Assembly: GCF_030463535.1 (NCBI RefSeq) | Contig: NC_132892.1 | Coordinates: forward strand, 33,596,932 to 33,660,931 | Reading direction: 5' to 3' | DNA: 64,000 bases | From: Salminus brasiliensis | Taxonomy: Eukaryota; Chordata; Actinopteri; Characiformes; Bryconidae | In this document: positions 48,510-60,560 of the stretch, piece by piece | How positions within the stretch are numbered: position 1 is the first letter of the stretch | Layout of the letters: every line of letters begins with the position of its first letter | Made by a program: the position numbers and the translations under genes | Notes under the pieces: model-generated | Told to the model about the DNA's origin: nothing | Database searches by the model: none | The model's input: only the letters and a program-made list of their open reading frames with translations

Positions 48510-50219
48510 CTCAATGAATCAAAAAGGTGTCACTCTCATTGTCAGATACAATTCTGTGTGTTCAGGGGTAGCACGTCCAGCTTCCTCTGTGATCCCCATC
48601 CTGGCTGTGATTCTGATGCTGGTTCTGATTGGACTCTTATTCTTCATAGTCACTCTTATAAAGAGAAGGAACACTCAAGGTACCACCAAACCTATAAACA
48701 TAACAGACACACCCATGCATACTAGTTTACACACATGGCAGGGACAGTGGTGTTTCACTATATGCGTAGTGCTTAGAGCAATGGCTGCAGGTCAGAGGGC
48801 TGTGGGTTCAATACCCATGTCTGCTAAACTGCCACTGTTGGGCTCTTTAGCAAGGCTCTTATCCTCTTTCTAGCTTGTCTAGTAGAGGAGATTTGCTGAT
48901 AGAATTGGACTCTCTGAAGCAGATAAACATGAACCTACTGGCACAATGCCTAATGCCAGGTGTGGGCTACAGAGGTATAAAATCCCCTCATCATTGAGCT
49001 GTAGAGATGGGGAATGATGGAGCTTCATTTAAATACTTTTGGGATGAGCTGGAGAGTTGCATTCAGCAAACAACTAATTAGGAGGTGTCCCAATACTTTT
49101 CACATAGTTCATATAGTGTATAATGACTGGCCCTAGTAGAGAAATACTACAATACTATATTAAAGTACAAAAGTAGAAATACTGTTAGCATGTGTTTCCT
49201 CTGACACACATGATCATAGACTCACTGCTTATATGGCTATGTCAATAACATACAGTAGACTTTACTTGGGCCACCCTTGTCTACTGAATCTTGCTCGTGT
49301 TAGAAGCTTTAGCTGATGGTGCAGAAAATAGTTCACTAGGCCTCAGTGGACAATGATGTACATATGCTGCCACCTGCTGGCTGTACATGAAAAGGATAGC
49401 TAGAGTAAGACCAGACTGGGAACATGTTCTCAAATGAATCTCACAACCTGCTTATTTCTTTTTGAAATCACTCATGTCATTAATATCATATTTATACATC
49501 ACATACATCAGTGTTTTAATGTTAGGAAATTGTTTTTGCTTAGATCCAGCATCAACCCAGGACCAATCCATCAGAGACTCTTTAAACAACTCCAAGGTGA
49601 GTCATGACCTGGAGTGGCTGACTTCACATGTATTGGAGGAGGCATGAGCTTGTCCACACTTTTCTATTGTCAGGAGCAAAGAAAGTGATAGTGGAGTCCT
49701 AGTGAGTGGGAGGGTTTATTGGTTCAACTAAATTGGAGAGAAAATTGGGTTTAAACAAAAACACTAGTAAAATGTTATATAATGAATACCAGTCTTGCTG
49801 AGACCACTTCAAACCTCTCTAACCAATTGATGATCCAAACAATGTGTTTATTGATTTTCTAAAACTTCTGTTCTCAGATTTCCCATACAGTCTGTGACTA
49901 TGAGGAGATTAAAGACCCCAGATGTCTTCCTGCCTCAGAAACTGGAGTTTCCACTGTCTACTCTACTGTCCACCTGCCCACAGACCCCTTAAATACTACT
50001 CAAACTGTGTATGACAATGTTCAGCTGCCCACAAGCCCCTGTAATGTTTCAAATCCTGTTTATTCTACAGTGCCCCAGCATTCCTCTGTGAAATCTGCTG
50101 AAGATCCAGCTTACGCCACTGTCAATTTCTGCAAGAATGATGTTGTTACAACAGCAACAACCAACAAGGAGGACTCATGTGACTATGCTACTGTCAAACA
50201 TGTTAGCGGAAGTGGCTAG
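44322..50219 (+). CDS. Locus J: long-tail two-Ig CMRF35/CD300-like receptor, 515 aa, intact
   Basis: Nine exons: signal 44322-44367, D1 44453-44776, D2 45224-45565, stalk 47503-47634, 47975-48064 and 48364-48468, TM 48566-48679, linker 49544-49596, tail 49878-50219 (TAG). Total 1548 nt, open and phase-consistent. D1 (residues 16-123) has KC, FCK, RC and YQC, with DSRTYQC in place of the usual DSGTY. D2 is 124-237, the Ser/Thr-rich stalk 238-346, the TM about 353-375, then KRRN. The tail (403-515) has VYSTV, VYDNV, VYSTV, AYATV and DYATV, potential phosphotyrosine docking sites. Compared with F it lacks 28 residues in frame, including an IYSTA motif, and the first tail Tyr is Cys (TVCDYEE). 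The D1 acceptor is a TAGTAG tandem. AATAAA lies at 50530-50535. It is the inverted counterpart of F, with the same antisense LINE and minisatellite. Confidence 0.85.
46150..46604 (+). repeat. GTTGCTA-type minisatellite, copy in J
   Basis: Degenerate GTTGCTAAGTG and GGTTGCTATGGT units after D2, running directly into the LINE fragment, as in F. Confidence 0.7.
46605..47310 (-). mobile_element. LINE reverse-transcriptase fragment, antisense to J
   Basis: A 92-codon frame at 46876-46598 on the minus strand contains [20 protein letters not shown], the catalytic-type box NFADDTSV and LSLNVDKNT. Further minus-strand pieces match the upstream reverse-transcriptase part of the copy at 26030-26695. 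It is truncated at both ends and has frameshifts. Its junctions with the minisatellite and with the AAATCATGAAGTACTA flank are the same as in F. Confidence 0.8.
48482..48509. repeat. (CA)n microsatellite after the stalk-3 donor of J
   Basis: Starts about 13 nt after the donor GCAG|GTGATT. Same intron position as in B and F. Confidence 0.9.
48765..48900 (+). repeat. tRNA-like SINE copy in J intron
   Basis: GTAGTGCTTAGAGCAATGGC and GTGGGTTCAATACCC are spaced like the A and B boxes of a tRNA-derived SINE. Inverted counterpart at 24440-24600. Confidence 0.55.
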
Positions 50220-51469
50220 GTTAGCATATAGCCTTTTTATTCAGGTCCATTTCCACCAAAATCAGAGCCGACAGTGTTCAGTTTTACACACACAAGCTTT
50301 TATTTAGAAAAGTGTAAATGTGTGTTTTGATTTAGATGGGTAAATATTGTGGATGACTTTGGATGTGGTGAAAACTGTTCTGTCTAGACAAAAATCACTA
50401 CTGTTGAGAACCATGTATCTCCATTTTTGCTGTTTCACTGTTTGACACAATGAAAATGTGGCTATTCTTTACATTTTTGTCAAACTTTCAGGAACAATTG
50501 ACCAATAGAAACACTCCAAAATTACTTGGAATAAAGTATATTCACATTAACTTCTATTTAGAGTTAAAAGGAATTTTTACTTCTCCAGTAAAGTGGATGT
50601 TTTGGAGAGGTTTTTTTTTTTTGTCACAGCAACAATGTGCTCTTCTTTGTTTGCTATGTTGTCATATAAGTGTAGGCATATTTTTGTGTTATATATTTTA
50701 AAGTAGCTGAAAATGAAAAAAAATCATATTATATAAAAATATAAAATATAAAAATATTCCTATGAATAATTAAATCATATAAGTGTTTTTAGTGTTTTTC
50801 AAACATTTCCCTAGTGAGTCAATGTGGACAAATAAGTTTAGAGCTGTTTTCACAATTGTATTCTTATATGGACATGACTGAGGGCATTTCTCTCTCATAC
50901 TGTAGAACATCTTCTGGTTGTAACAATGTTTCCTATAGATGGCAGTAAATGTACCTCAGCTCAGACCAAAACACAACTGGGGACAAACTACTAACTATGG
51001 GTACCACTTTATAATAAGACTGTCTTTATAAAGGAGTTATGAACAATGTTTTAACAATGTTATTCACGTGGTCAAACACATTAGTGAGCAGGATCAAGGA
51101 TCAAGATAGTTGTAAAAGTCAAAAGGGCTGCACTGTTGGAGAGAGCATGAGGGGTCCCTCATGTTTACTATACCAGAGTGTTTTAAAATAACAGCTATTA
51201 AGATAAAAAAAGATCAAACAAATGAAATCAATGGATACCATCATTGCATCCAGGATGACTTTAGTAATTAAAATGTTAAATGTTAAATGTTAAAGCACGT
51301 ATGAATGCAGTATATTAAAAAAGGATATTAGAAATTTATGTAGAGTGATTTTTAGAGTGTTTTAGAGTATACAGAGCTAGAAAGTTCTAAAAATACAGGC
51401 TGTGGTTTTCGTTCTAGAGTAGTGGAAATAGTGGTTCATTATGTTACATTATTACATTATTTTAAGTGT
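50220..51469. other. 3' flank of J and J-K interval
   Basis: Contains the poly(A) signal of J and sequence matching the 3' flanks of B and F. No Tc1 element is present where the F-E interval has one. No coding exon. Confidence 0.55.
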
Positions 51470-53149
51470 CTACATGATCAGACTGGGAAAGTTTATACCA
51501 CACAGATCAAGCTCACAGTTACTGGTGAGTAGATCTTTCAGGATTCATTATTTGTGTGTAGAGAGAAAAGGTGTCATATTACTTATGTAGAGGAGGTAGA
51601 TAGAGGTAGATATACCTAATAGAGGAGGTAGATTTGCATTTAGTGATGGAGGTGGGGCAGGTTTTGCTTATGGCCCCAGGAAAGCCAAGTTGTAGTGAAG
51701 CACAGGTTGTAGTGATCTATAATAAGACAAGATAAAGTAATAATGAAGGTATTTTTAAAAAAAGAGTGGATAAATGAGGTATGGGTGAGTGTAAATACAA
51801 CCTTTGTACAACCTTTATTTATAGTTATGGTGGCCAACACACTCGTACAGTTTTTGTTTCTGTCAGTATGTTTGTGAGACAACAATTACACAATTGTGAT
51901 TATGTTAACATCACAGTTTTTATCACTGCTTTCTGTTCTGCTGCAGGATAAAACAGCTAAACAAGTAAATATTTAAATGAGGTTGTTTTTTTTCACTCGT
52001 TTCTATAACAAATACATTGACTAGCCCCTGCCGGCTGTTATTTTTTAATTAAAGTTACTGCAAGGGACCTTTCAGTAGTCACAGGATATTGGTATGGACA
52101 TGTCCCTACTCAATTATATGACCTTGCTCATTCATATCAGGTCAATCCAAGGACATAGCAAACTTAGCAAAGAATGGTTCAACTAAACAGAACATAGGCC
52201 ACCACTGCTCCTGTTGTCATGGTTTGGTGACCGTTTAGGCCGCGTTGCTATGCACTATGGTTTGGTGAGTGTGAAGTATTTCCCTTTTCCATCTGCAGAG
52301 TGCCTCTTTAATAAGCTCACTAGAGGGCAAGTCTACTTTTTGCAACTGAGTGTTAAATTCTTTACTAAAATGTTCTTAGGTGATTTTTTTTTTACACTCA
52401 TTGTTTGTGTGGTAATGTTTTGGCTGATCAGTGTGTATGTCATGTGTAACTGAATTATATTTTTGACACAAGCATCTATATACAACAGACAGACTGCATT
52501 TAGAGAAATGTAATAATGTTTTATATTCTTATTAGCTGTTCTGGACAGGAACATTTAGAAATTTCAGAGAATACCACACTGTATTCAAATATCCCTCTAG
52601 TGGATATAATGTAAAAACCTGTACATGTACAGAACCACACATACATTCAAACTAAACTAGAGTCATGAAAGAGAACTCTGTTTATGCAAATCTTTGGACT
52701 TTAGTTGGATGAGAAATTGTCAGTAATAAATTGGACACTGAATCATTGTAATAGACAGATGAAAAATACTGTAAAACCTCTTTCTGTCAGTTGAGATTAA
52801 TGGTCTAGTCTCTACATTTTCTTTAGACCTTCTCATTTACATCACTGGAGGATTGGTCATCATGTTGATTGCTTATCTGGTTGCAAAAGCAGCACTTTAC
52901 AAGCACAAGAAAGTGTATAATATAATACAATTTATCTGGAGGTGGGTGTCTTATGATCACTGCTACTTTATCTCCCTTTATCTCCCTCTATCTCCCTGTC
53001 CAAATCCCTGACTTTTCATTATTGCTATTTCCTTCATAGTGATACTGATGCAAGTTCCTCCTTCGGATGACTGCATCTACCAGGGGATCGATGAACAACA
53101 GCAGGGGCCTACTGATTTAACCTTGTACTGCACTACTACCCTACCTTAG
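51470..53149 (+). pseudogene. Locus K: receptor remnant (D2 scrap, TM exon, tail scrap)
   Basis: 51470-51524 preserves only the last part of a D2 exon with its donor ACTG|GTGAGT; the rest of the ectodomain is gone. The TM exon starts at 52827 and encodes LLIYITGGLVIMLIAYLVAK, with a Lys where the other copies have Met. The juxtamembrane exon is deleted and the TM exon has no donor. The tail segment 53066-53149 (IYQGI ... ending LYCTTTLP) lost its acceptor (TTCGG for TTCAG) and the central YSTA part. A non-functional fragment, collinear with E. Confidence 0.75.
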
Positions 53150-53389
53150 CAAAGCCCAAACAATTCATCCACTCTACTGGTTATTCCACATAGATTATCT
53201 ATCAGTAAAGCCAAAACTACCAACCAGCATCTTTCACAGTGTTAACTACACCCTGCCTCAACCCACATCATATAAATCCATTTGTGAGTTAGATGAGGCA
53301 TGATTGGGAGAGGAAATGGTGAAACTGGGCAGGTGAGTGTTTGTTTTTCCAGAAATTAAATCAAAAAACCCTGATCTACTAATTGATGA

Positions 53390-53480
53390 TCCTGTGGTAG
53401 CTCAGTGGTTAGAGCACTGTTCAGGACAGGGTTATGGAGTTAATATCCAGGTTTGCTAAGCTGTCACAGTTGGGTGTAAA
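53390..53480 (+). mobile_element. tRNA-derived SINE copy
   Basis: GGTAGCTCAGTGGTTAGAGC gives an A-box-like head, followed by AGGGTTATGGAGTTAATATCC and a short body ending near GCTGTCACAGTTGGG. Related to the minus-strand copy at 12060-12205. Confidence 0.55.
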
Positions 53481-54289
53481 AAGACTGGAATCAGGAATTG
53501 TTCTCAAAGAGAAGCCTAATTAGGTCTTCATTGCTACATGTGTGCCACTGCAAGTCATAATGAAATCCTGGCCTTATTACCTTGTTGTTACCCTGATAGT
53601 CTGACTATTAGTTCAGTAATGTTGGCTGTGTTTGTGGAAGTGGGAGTGGGATCTGGTGCATCAGAAGAGTACTGTCCAAGTGTGCATCTGAAAAACACTG
53701 GAGTATATTCTACTTTACTGTCATATTTCAGACAGGCCAAACAGAAAGTTGTTTATATTTTCATTTACTTTAAGGGGTCTTAAAATGCAGGCCTATTTTC
53801 TCAGGTTTAATGCGCAAAATGTACATTTAAATTAGTACATTTTCTTTTCTTTATTTTAACTTAATATTTTATTTTGTGCAACACAATTAACTTCATGTGT
53901 ACGATAAACATATTAAAAACCTTTTATGAATTGCCTTTTTTAATATTTCTGAATGTATTAACCACATTATTTTGCTAAGTAGAGACATGCTATTTGACCA
54001 TGCATCACAGATCATAAAAATGATATACAAAATGTGTTTATTTATTTATTTTGCAAATGTGTGCACTTGAGACAAGGGAATCAATAGGCATACCTTTAAT
54101 TACACTTGAAAACATCTGCAGTCCATGGTTTAACATAATATATAGAAAAGTGCTGTTTTAAAGATATCATAAATATCATAATTACTAGAGCTGTTTGCAT
54201 TTTGCAGCACAAATATCAAGATTTGCTGAATATTCTGTAATTTTATTGATTTATCTATTTTCATGACATTTGTTAATGTGTGATACTCC

Positions 54290-54640
54290 GTCCAGCCACC
54301 AGAGGTCCCTGTCCACAGAATTCCCCAACAACGGCATCAATCACTTACACCTGACCGTAATATCCTAATCAGTCTCTCACTCTCTTTGAGAAGCATTGCC
54401 AGTTTTCCTTGCTGCAATACTAATTGGTCTCAATTGTGTTGATTTGTTGTCTTGTTATTTAGATCCCTGCCTGCCTTGTGACCTTGGATGTTTGGACCGT
54501 GTTTTTGGGCTATTTTGCTTTGGATTTATTGTTGCTCCTTTTGGCCTCTGACCCCTTTTTGCCCTGCCTTTGACAACATTTACTTGGATTGTGATTTTGT
54601 GTAACTTTGCATGTGTTATTAAACCTGCTTATAGATTCTA
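54290..54640 (+). repeat. Unclassified interspersed repeat, copy 2
   Basis: Matches 37880-38220 (GCCACCAGAGGTCCCTGTCC and TTGGACCGTGTTTTTGG) but retains more of the 3' portion. Confidence 0.4.
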
Positions 54641-55804
54641 CAAACCTGCCTGGGTCTGCATTGTTACAACATTAATCCCATACGTTAAAGCAAAACATAA
54701 TTAAGAAAGATCTCTATTTAAATGTGTAAGTTGGATCTAAATTGTGGAAACCACATTGAGAACAGTTTTTAGGTCCGCAGGCTAGATTAAATCAAATCAC
54801 TTTAGCTGTCACATCACATTGCACAGGTTTAAGGGCAAGTGGAAAACTTGGGTGCATCGCCCCTTACTGTAGTACAAAAAAAACAAAAAAAAAACAACAA
54901 CATTAACTTGTACTATACATGTACACTCTATTTACAATATTACAATATTTGCAAAAGACCCTGGTTGGGTGTGAGTTCAGGTGTAATGTGGGTGGGGAAA
55001 AGCCTTTGTGGGTGCAGTGTGACTGTGCATAGGGTTTCCAGTCATATGTGCAGGGTGCAGAGTGTGTTAGTATGAGGAGGAGGTGTGATTAAGTCCACAG
55101 TCTATAAGCTATTGTTCATTCAGCAGCCTAATTGCTTGAGGAAAAATCAGGTAGGTACCCCACTGACTGTTTACCACTGCTGGTCCCCCTTTTGGACCAC
55201 CCAGATTAATGTCATGTGTACAAGATCTAAATAGTACTTGATCTCATTAAGATTTTAAAAGCAAATAAATGCTTTTTATTTCAGGAATTAAACTTATCTA
55301 AAAAACTAATCTAACAAACTGAGAGAAAATAATAATGACAAGGTTTGATATGAAATGATTCATTTGAAAATGCTGCTGAAACTGAACATTCGGTATTAAA
55401 CCAGTTCATGAATTTTAAATAAGAAAAGTAAGAAAAAAGGGAAATCAGTAAAGTGGTCTGTTGGTGGAAAATGAGGGACGAAAGGTGAAATTTTGTCACA
55501 CACTGCTTTACCACCACGAGCTGTACAGAAAACACAGAGCAATATTTCAATGTACAGGCAGGTTTACCATAAGTCGGCCAATAGTGGTCAGTGGTTCAAT
55601 ATCAAGAACGACAGAAGAATAATAATTGTGTTTATGTGTGAAGGAAGCAGAAGATATATGTTCCCATGTCAACATAGAGCTACATTAAAAAGACATTCAA
55701 ACATATACAAAAACTACTCAATACTACAGGACAGTTTTCCTGTATGTGTGGCACTCTAGATGGCAGAAGAGATGAACTACTAAAAGAGGGAAGTCAAGCA
55801 GAGA

Positions 55805-55862
55805 ACAGTACATGCAGTATACAGTACAGTACAGTATACAGTACAGTACAGTATACAGTAAA
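55805..55862. repeat. ACAGT tandem repeat in the 5' flank of L
   Basis: Alternating TACAGTACAG and TATACAGT units. Shorter versions lie in the flanks of B (2938-2957), D (17472-17496) and F (29348-29372), so the tract varies in length between copies. Confidence 0.7.
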
Positions 55863-56145
55863 AGTCTAGGAGCAGTGTGTAGTAAAATAGTAGCTCTGAA
55901 AAACAGTGATGGGTCAAAGGATGAGAAACAGAGTGAAGACTTCATGATCATTTGATCAACTGTGTAGAGAAAGTATGTTAAAGGTTACAGCAACTGACTG
56001 ATTACTGTTGCTGTAACTAGTTCACAACATGGTAAGCAAAGAAATCTCTCTCTGTGCAAAAGGGAAATGGGCGTCCTCATGATTCTGCTTAGCTGAACCA
56101 CAAGCTGATAAACAGACTAAAACTCACCACAGACCCACAAGCAGA

Positions 56146-56155
56146 GAAAGAGAAA
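56146..56155 (+). promoter_or_regulatory. ISRE/IRF-like box upstream of L
   Basis: GAAAGAGAAA, 63 bp upstream of the ATG at 56219. Confidence 0.5.
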
Positions 56156-56218
56156 TGGTCAACTAAACTGCTAACAGTCTTTTAATGTTGGTCTGGAGAA
56201 AATACACTTCTAACTAAC

Positions 56219-59200
56219 ATGACTGTGAAGATCCTCCTCTTTATCCCCTTCTATCTGATGTCAGGTAAGGAACTTCATATCTAAATAATTAGCTCAATCA
56301 GCATCAAATTAACATTTTACTTTTTTTTTACTAAAAGAGATATTTGGTCTCTTTTAGTAAGTGGAGGGGCCTCCAGGGAAGTGACAGGATATCCAGGAGG
56401 AGGAGTTCTCATCAAGTGTAAATATGAGAGAAGCTACACAGCAAACCTAAAGTACTTCTGTAAGAGTTCATGGACAACATGTGATGATCAGATCAGGACA
56501 GACGTTAGTAATGAGTGGAAAAATATAGGAAGATTCTCACTGTTTGATAACACCAGAGCTGCAGAGTTCTGGGTGTTGATCAGAGAGCTCACTGTGGAGG
56601 ACTCCAGAACGTACCAGTGTGCAGTTGATATAGAGATGTGGCCTGATGATCACACACCAGTGGAACTGAAGATACAGGAAGGTGAGTATCTCCCACCACT
56701 GCACATGTTCATCGTCCCAAACTTCCAGCATCATTAACACTGACTGTGCTGTTTGCAGATCTGATATATCTCTTATTTCCCTTTAGTTTCCCCAGACTTC
56801 AGATCTTATTAGCACTGTGTCTAGTTTTCATTACTAAAGTAAATGTTTATCTATTTTTAGAAACTCTGAACATCAGCTTCCCTTTCATAAATGTGTCAGC
56901 CAGTAATGCACATCTATACACATGCTCCCTGCTTCTACCTTCTATTCTTCACAATGATCTGAACATACGCTTGATGAAGGGTCTGACCTGCAGAGAAGTG
57001 ACATTATATGAAACGGGAGGATTCATAACCAAAAGCAGATGTGACTGTTCTTTTAGGAGTGTTCTGACTTCTGAATAATCTATGTGGGGTAGTGTAAGCT
57101 TCATCATCTGACTGTTTATGATTGACAGATCTAGACCAAAAGAAGAGCATCACTGTGAATAGTCATGTAGGAGGAAGTGTGAACATCAGCTGCAAATACC
57201 CACAATCCTCCAGCAGTAAGCCCAGGTTTCTCTGCAGGAGAGTGGGCTCTGCTGACTGTAATTATAAAGCATCTGTTAAAGAGAGCAGAAGATGGATAAA
57301 GGAGGGGAAATTCTCTCTGTATGATGACCGAGCACAGCAGACCTTCACTGTGTCCATCGACAACCTGACCAATGAGGATTCTGGTGAATACTGGTGTGGA
57401 GCTGAATCAGACTGGGAATCTGATCATGGCTACAAGGTTTATATCACACAGATCAAGCTCACAGTTACTGGTGAGTAGAGCTTGGTTTGATGATGGTTTA
57501 TGCTTTCACACAGTTTCTATTGATTATGTTTATAATCTAGAGAAATCATGTTGACTGCACTGTAAGTGAGATTACGTCTGTCAATTACAAGAAAACTATA
57601 ACGTCAGTGTACCACTATAGGGTAACTGGTAACATATTACTGGATATGGATGCATTCAGCTCCGTGGCCTCTAGTTTTTCCAATGGGCAGTGTTTTGTCT
57701 ATAAATGGTTTACATGAGGGAGTGAATTAACACTCGATTACAGATTCAACTTTCTGGGGAGGATTTCTCTGAAATTTTCCCTGAAACTGTTTTGCTAGGT
57801 GGTTCCTATGATGTTGCTACATTATATTCCAAGTTGGTGCTATAGTGTTCCTGGGTAGTTGCTACAGTATTCCAAGTTGTTGCTGTTGTTGCTTAGTGGT
57901 TTCTAGGCTGTCGCTAGGTGGTTTCTATGCAGTTGCTATGGTATTCCAAGTCAATGCTATTGTGTTGCATTGCTGTGCAATGTAAAATGGCATTGATATA
58001 AAACTGGGTTCAACATCTCAAGTCAACATCTTTTGGTAATAAACTAATCCACCTCTGAGAGATAATTTTGCTGGTGGTTGATTTTGTGTTGTATAGTGGT
58101 TCTTGTGGTATCCCAGGTGGTTGCAATGATGTTGCTAAGTGGTTGCTAGGGTGTTTCTGTAATGTTCCTAGGTAGTTCATGTGGTGTACCAGGTCATTGC
58201 TATGGTGTTGCTAGGTGGTTGCTATGCTATTTTAGGTTGTTATCGTGATGCTGCTTTGTAGTTTGCTAGAATGTGCTATGTAGTTGCTATGTGCCACCAT
58301 ATTAAACTGGACACCCTGCAAGCTAGTATCACCTCCTGCAGGAGAAACATCACAGTGCAGGGAGTTTTAAACATGCTACATGTCTTCATGCTTCCTATAA
58401 ATGGTTCATAAAAAGGGGGGGGGGGGCAATAGAGCAGCAGGGCCCTCGAGAATACAGCTATTGAAGCTGATGGAAAACCGATATTCTTTATATTTTTCTT
58501 GCTTAAAGTGGAACATTTATCTGCATTTCCATTCATGTGCTCCAAACCCAGCTGCTGTCCCCCACTCCACATTCTCTCCTTCATCAGTGCAGACACAACC
58601 CACACACCTACCTAATTTTTCATCTACAGGTATGTGCTGTCTGTTAATCTCTGTCCTTACATGTGTATCCATCACAACATCCATCAGAAAATCCATACAC
58701 TCTTCTCACTACTCATTCAGTCATCTTCTTAATTTGTATCATTGCTGTTCACAGAGTTTTAGCTTATATATATGCATCTTACAACCATTTCTAAGTATAC
58801 AGGTTCATCCACACTTCTTCCCAAACAGCTCCCAGATCAGTGCATCCTGAACCCACACATCAACTAACTAGTAAGTCCTTCACTTTTTGAAAGCACATAA
58901 TCACATATTTGTTGGTGCTAGAGTTCACAGGGGAACTATGTTAGCTTACATCCATGGGGAATTCATAAATGGCTGGCTTCTTCCTATCCACTATAACAAA
59001 TACACAATTTTTAACCATTAAATATATAATTGCTATATTAAGGCATTAGTGTTCGAGCCATATGGTACACAGCATCCCACAGGGGATAGGATTCATTATT
59101 TGTGTAGAGAGAAAAAGTGTCATTACTTTAATAGAGGAGGTAGATCTGCATTTAGTGAGGGAGGTGGGTGGGTTTTGCTTATGGCCCCAGGAAAGCTAGG

Positions 59201-60527
59201 TTGTGGTGAACTATAATAAGACAATACAATGATGTATTAATGATGGTATTTTCAAAAAAGACATACAGAGTGCATGAATGAGGTATGCATGAGTGTACAT
59301 GTGGTAGTACAACCTGATTTGCAAGGGCATAGGTGGAGGCAATGTTGCAATGTTATAAACGTGGTATGTCACAGAAAGACAGAGACATTTTCATTTATAA
59401 TAGATTTCAGACTGCAATTTGATGTCACCTTTAGCCTTTATTAATAAATGTGGTAGCCAACACCCTCACAAAGTTGTTTTCTGTCAGTATGTTCCAGAGA
59501 CAACAATTACACAATTGTGATTATATTAGCAAACGGCATCAGTTTTCATCACTGCTTTCTGTTCTACTGCATGATAGAACATCTAAGCAAGTAAACAAGT
59601 AAACAATGTTGTTTTGGTCACCTGATAAAATAACACAACGATGCTGCTGCATAGGAACAGACAGCAAACACATCCACAGCTTTGAGTTTTATTATTAACA
59701 GTATTGTTGAGGCACTACCAAATTCTTTGACTTGATGTAAAGTAGCTCCTAATGTCCACATTTCTTTTACTGGCTACCTTCTTTACTGAGCATATCACCA
59801 AATTAGGCTAATCACCGCACACACACACAAACAAACAAACAAACAAACAAACATTTAGGGTTGTAACTACAATAGCCTGTAATAGCCCACAGAATTCCTC
59901 ATTTAAAAATAAATGCACTGTTCTTTACTGAACCGATACAAGGTGTGATATGTGAGCACACAGCTGCTGGAGAGTGAAATCCAGTTGACAGAGCTTTAAT
60001 ATCTCACAACTACAGCTTCTCACACTTTAACAAGAAACAGCAAGACCATTCCTGTTAGTGATGAGTCAGAGAGGCGGGACTGTTAATCGTTTCTATAACA
60101 AATACATTGACTAGCCACTGATGGGCTGATCTAATTATTTGACTAAACAGAACATAGGCCACCACTGCTCCTGTTGTCATGGTTTGGTGACCATTTAGCT
60201 CATGTTGCTATGCACTGTGGTTTGGTGAGTGTAAAGTATTTCCCTTTTCAGTCTGCAGAGTGCCTCTTTAATATTCCCACTAGAAGGCAAGTCTACTTGT
60301 TGACAGTGAGGGTTAAATTCTACTAAAATGTTCAAGACCTCCAATACAGAATTCCCTTTTAAATGATTGTGATCCAATTATTAAAACAAATAAATAAACA
60401 AACATGGACCAGCTTAAAAAACTCCATGCCTTTTTTTTCTTTCTCTATATCATTGCTTCCTGTCTGCAGGCATTTATAATCCATGCATGACCTTGAGCTC
60501 CAGAATTAAACAAAACAGTTCTCTCTC

Positions 60528-60560
<33 letters not shown>

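Larger units (their letters stand above)
53150..56145. other. Intergenic interval K-L
   Basis: No coding exon. It holds a SINE copy, an unclassified repeat (54290-54640), AT-rich DNA and, at 55805-55862, tandem ACAGT-type units. 53540-56219 is homologous to 37060-39286 in direct and 17075-19030 in inverse orientation. Confidence 0.55.

Noticed and set aside
48370-48873. 167-codon open frame in J
   Set aside because: It crosses the CA microsatellite intron and reads the stalk exon in a wrong frame. Spliced exons explain the region.
58401-58850. 149-codon open frame in L
   Set aside because: It overlaps the stalk exon 58552-58629 in frame but runs through splice sites and intron. Better explained as an exon plus chance extension.
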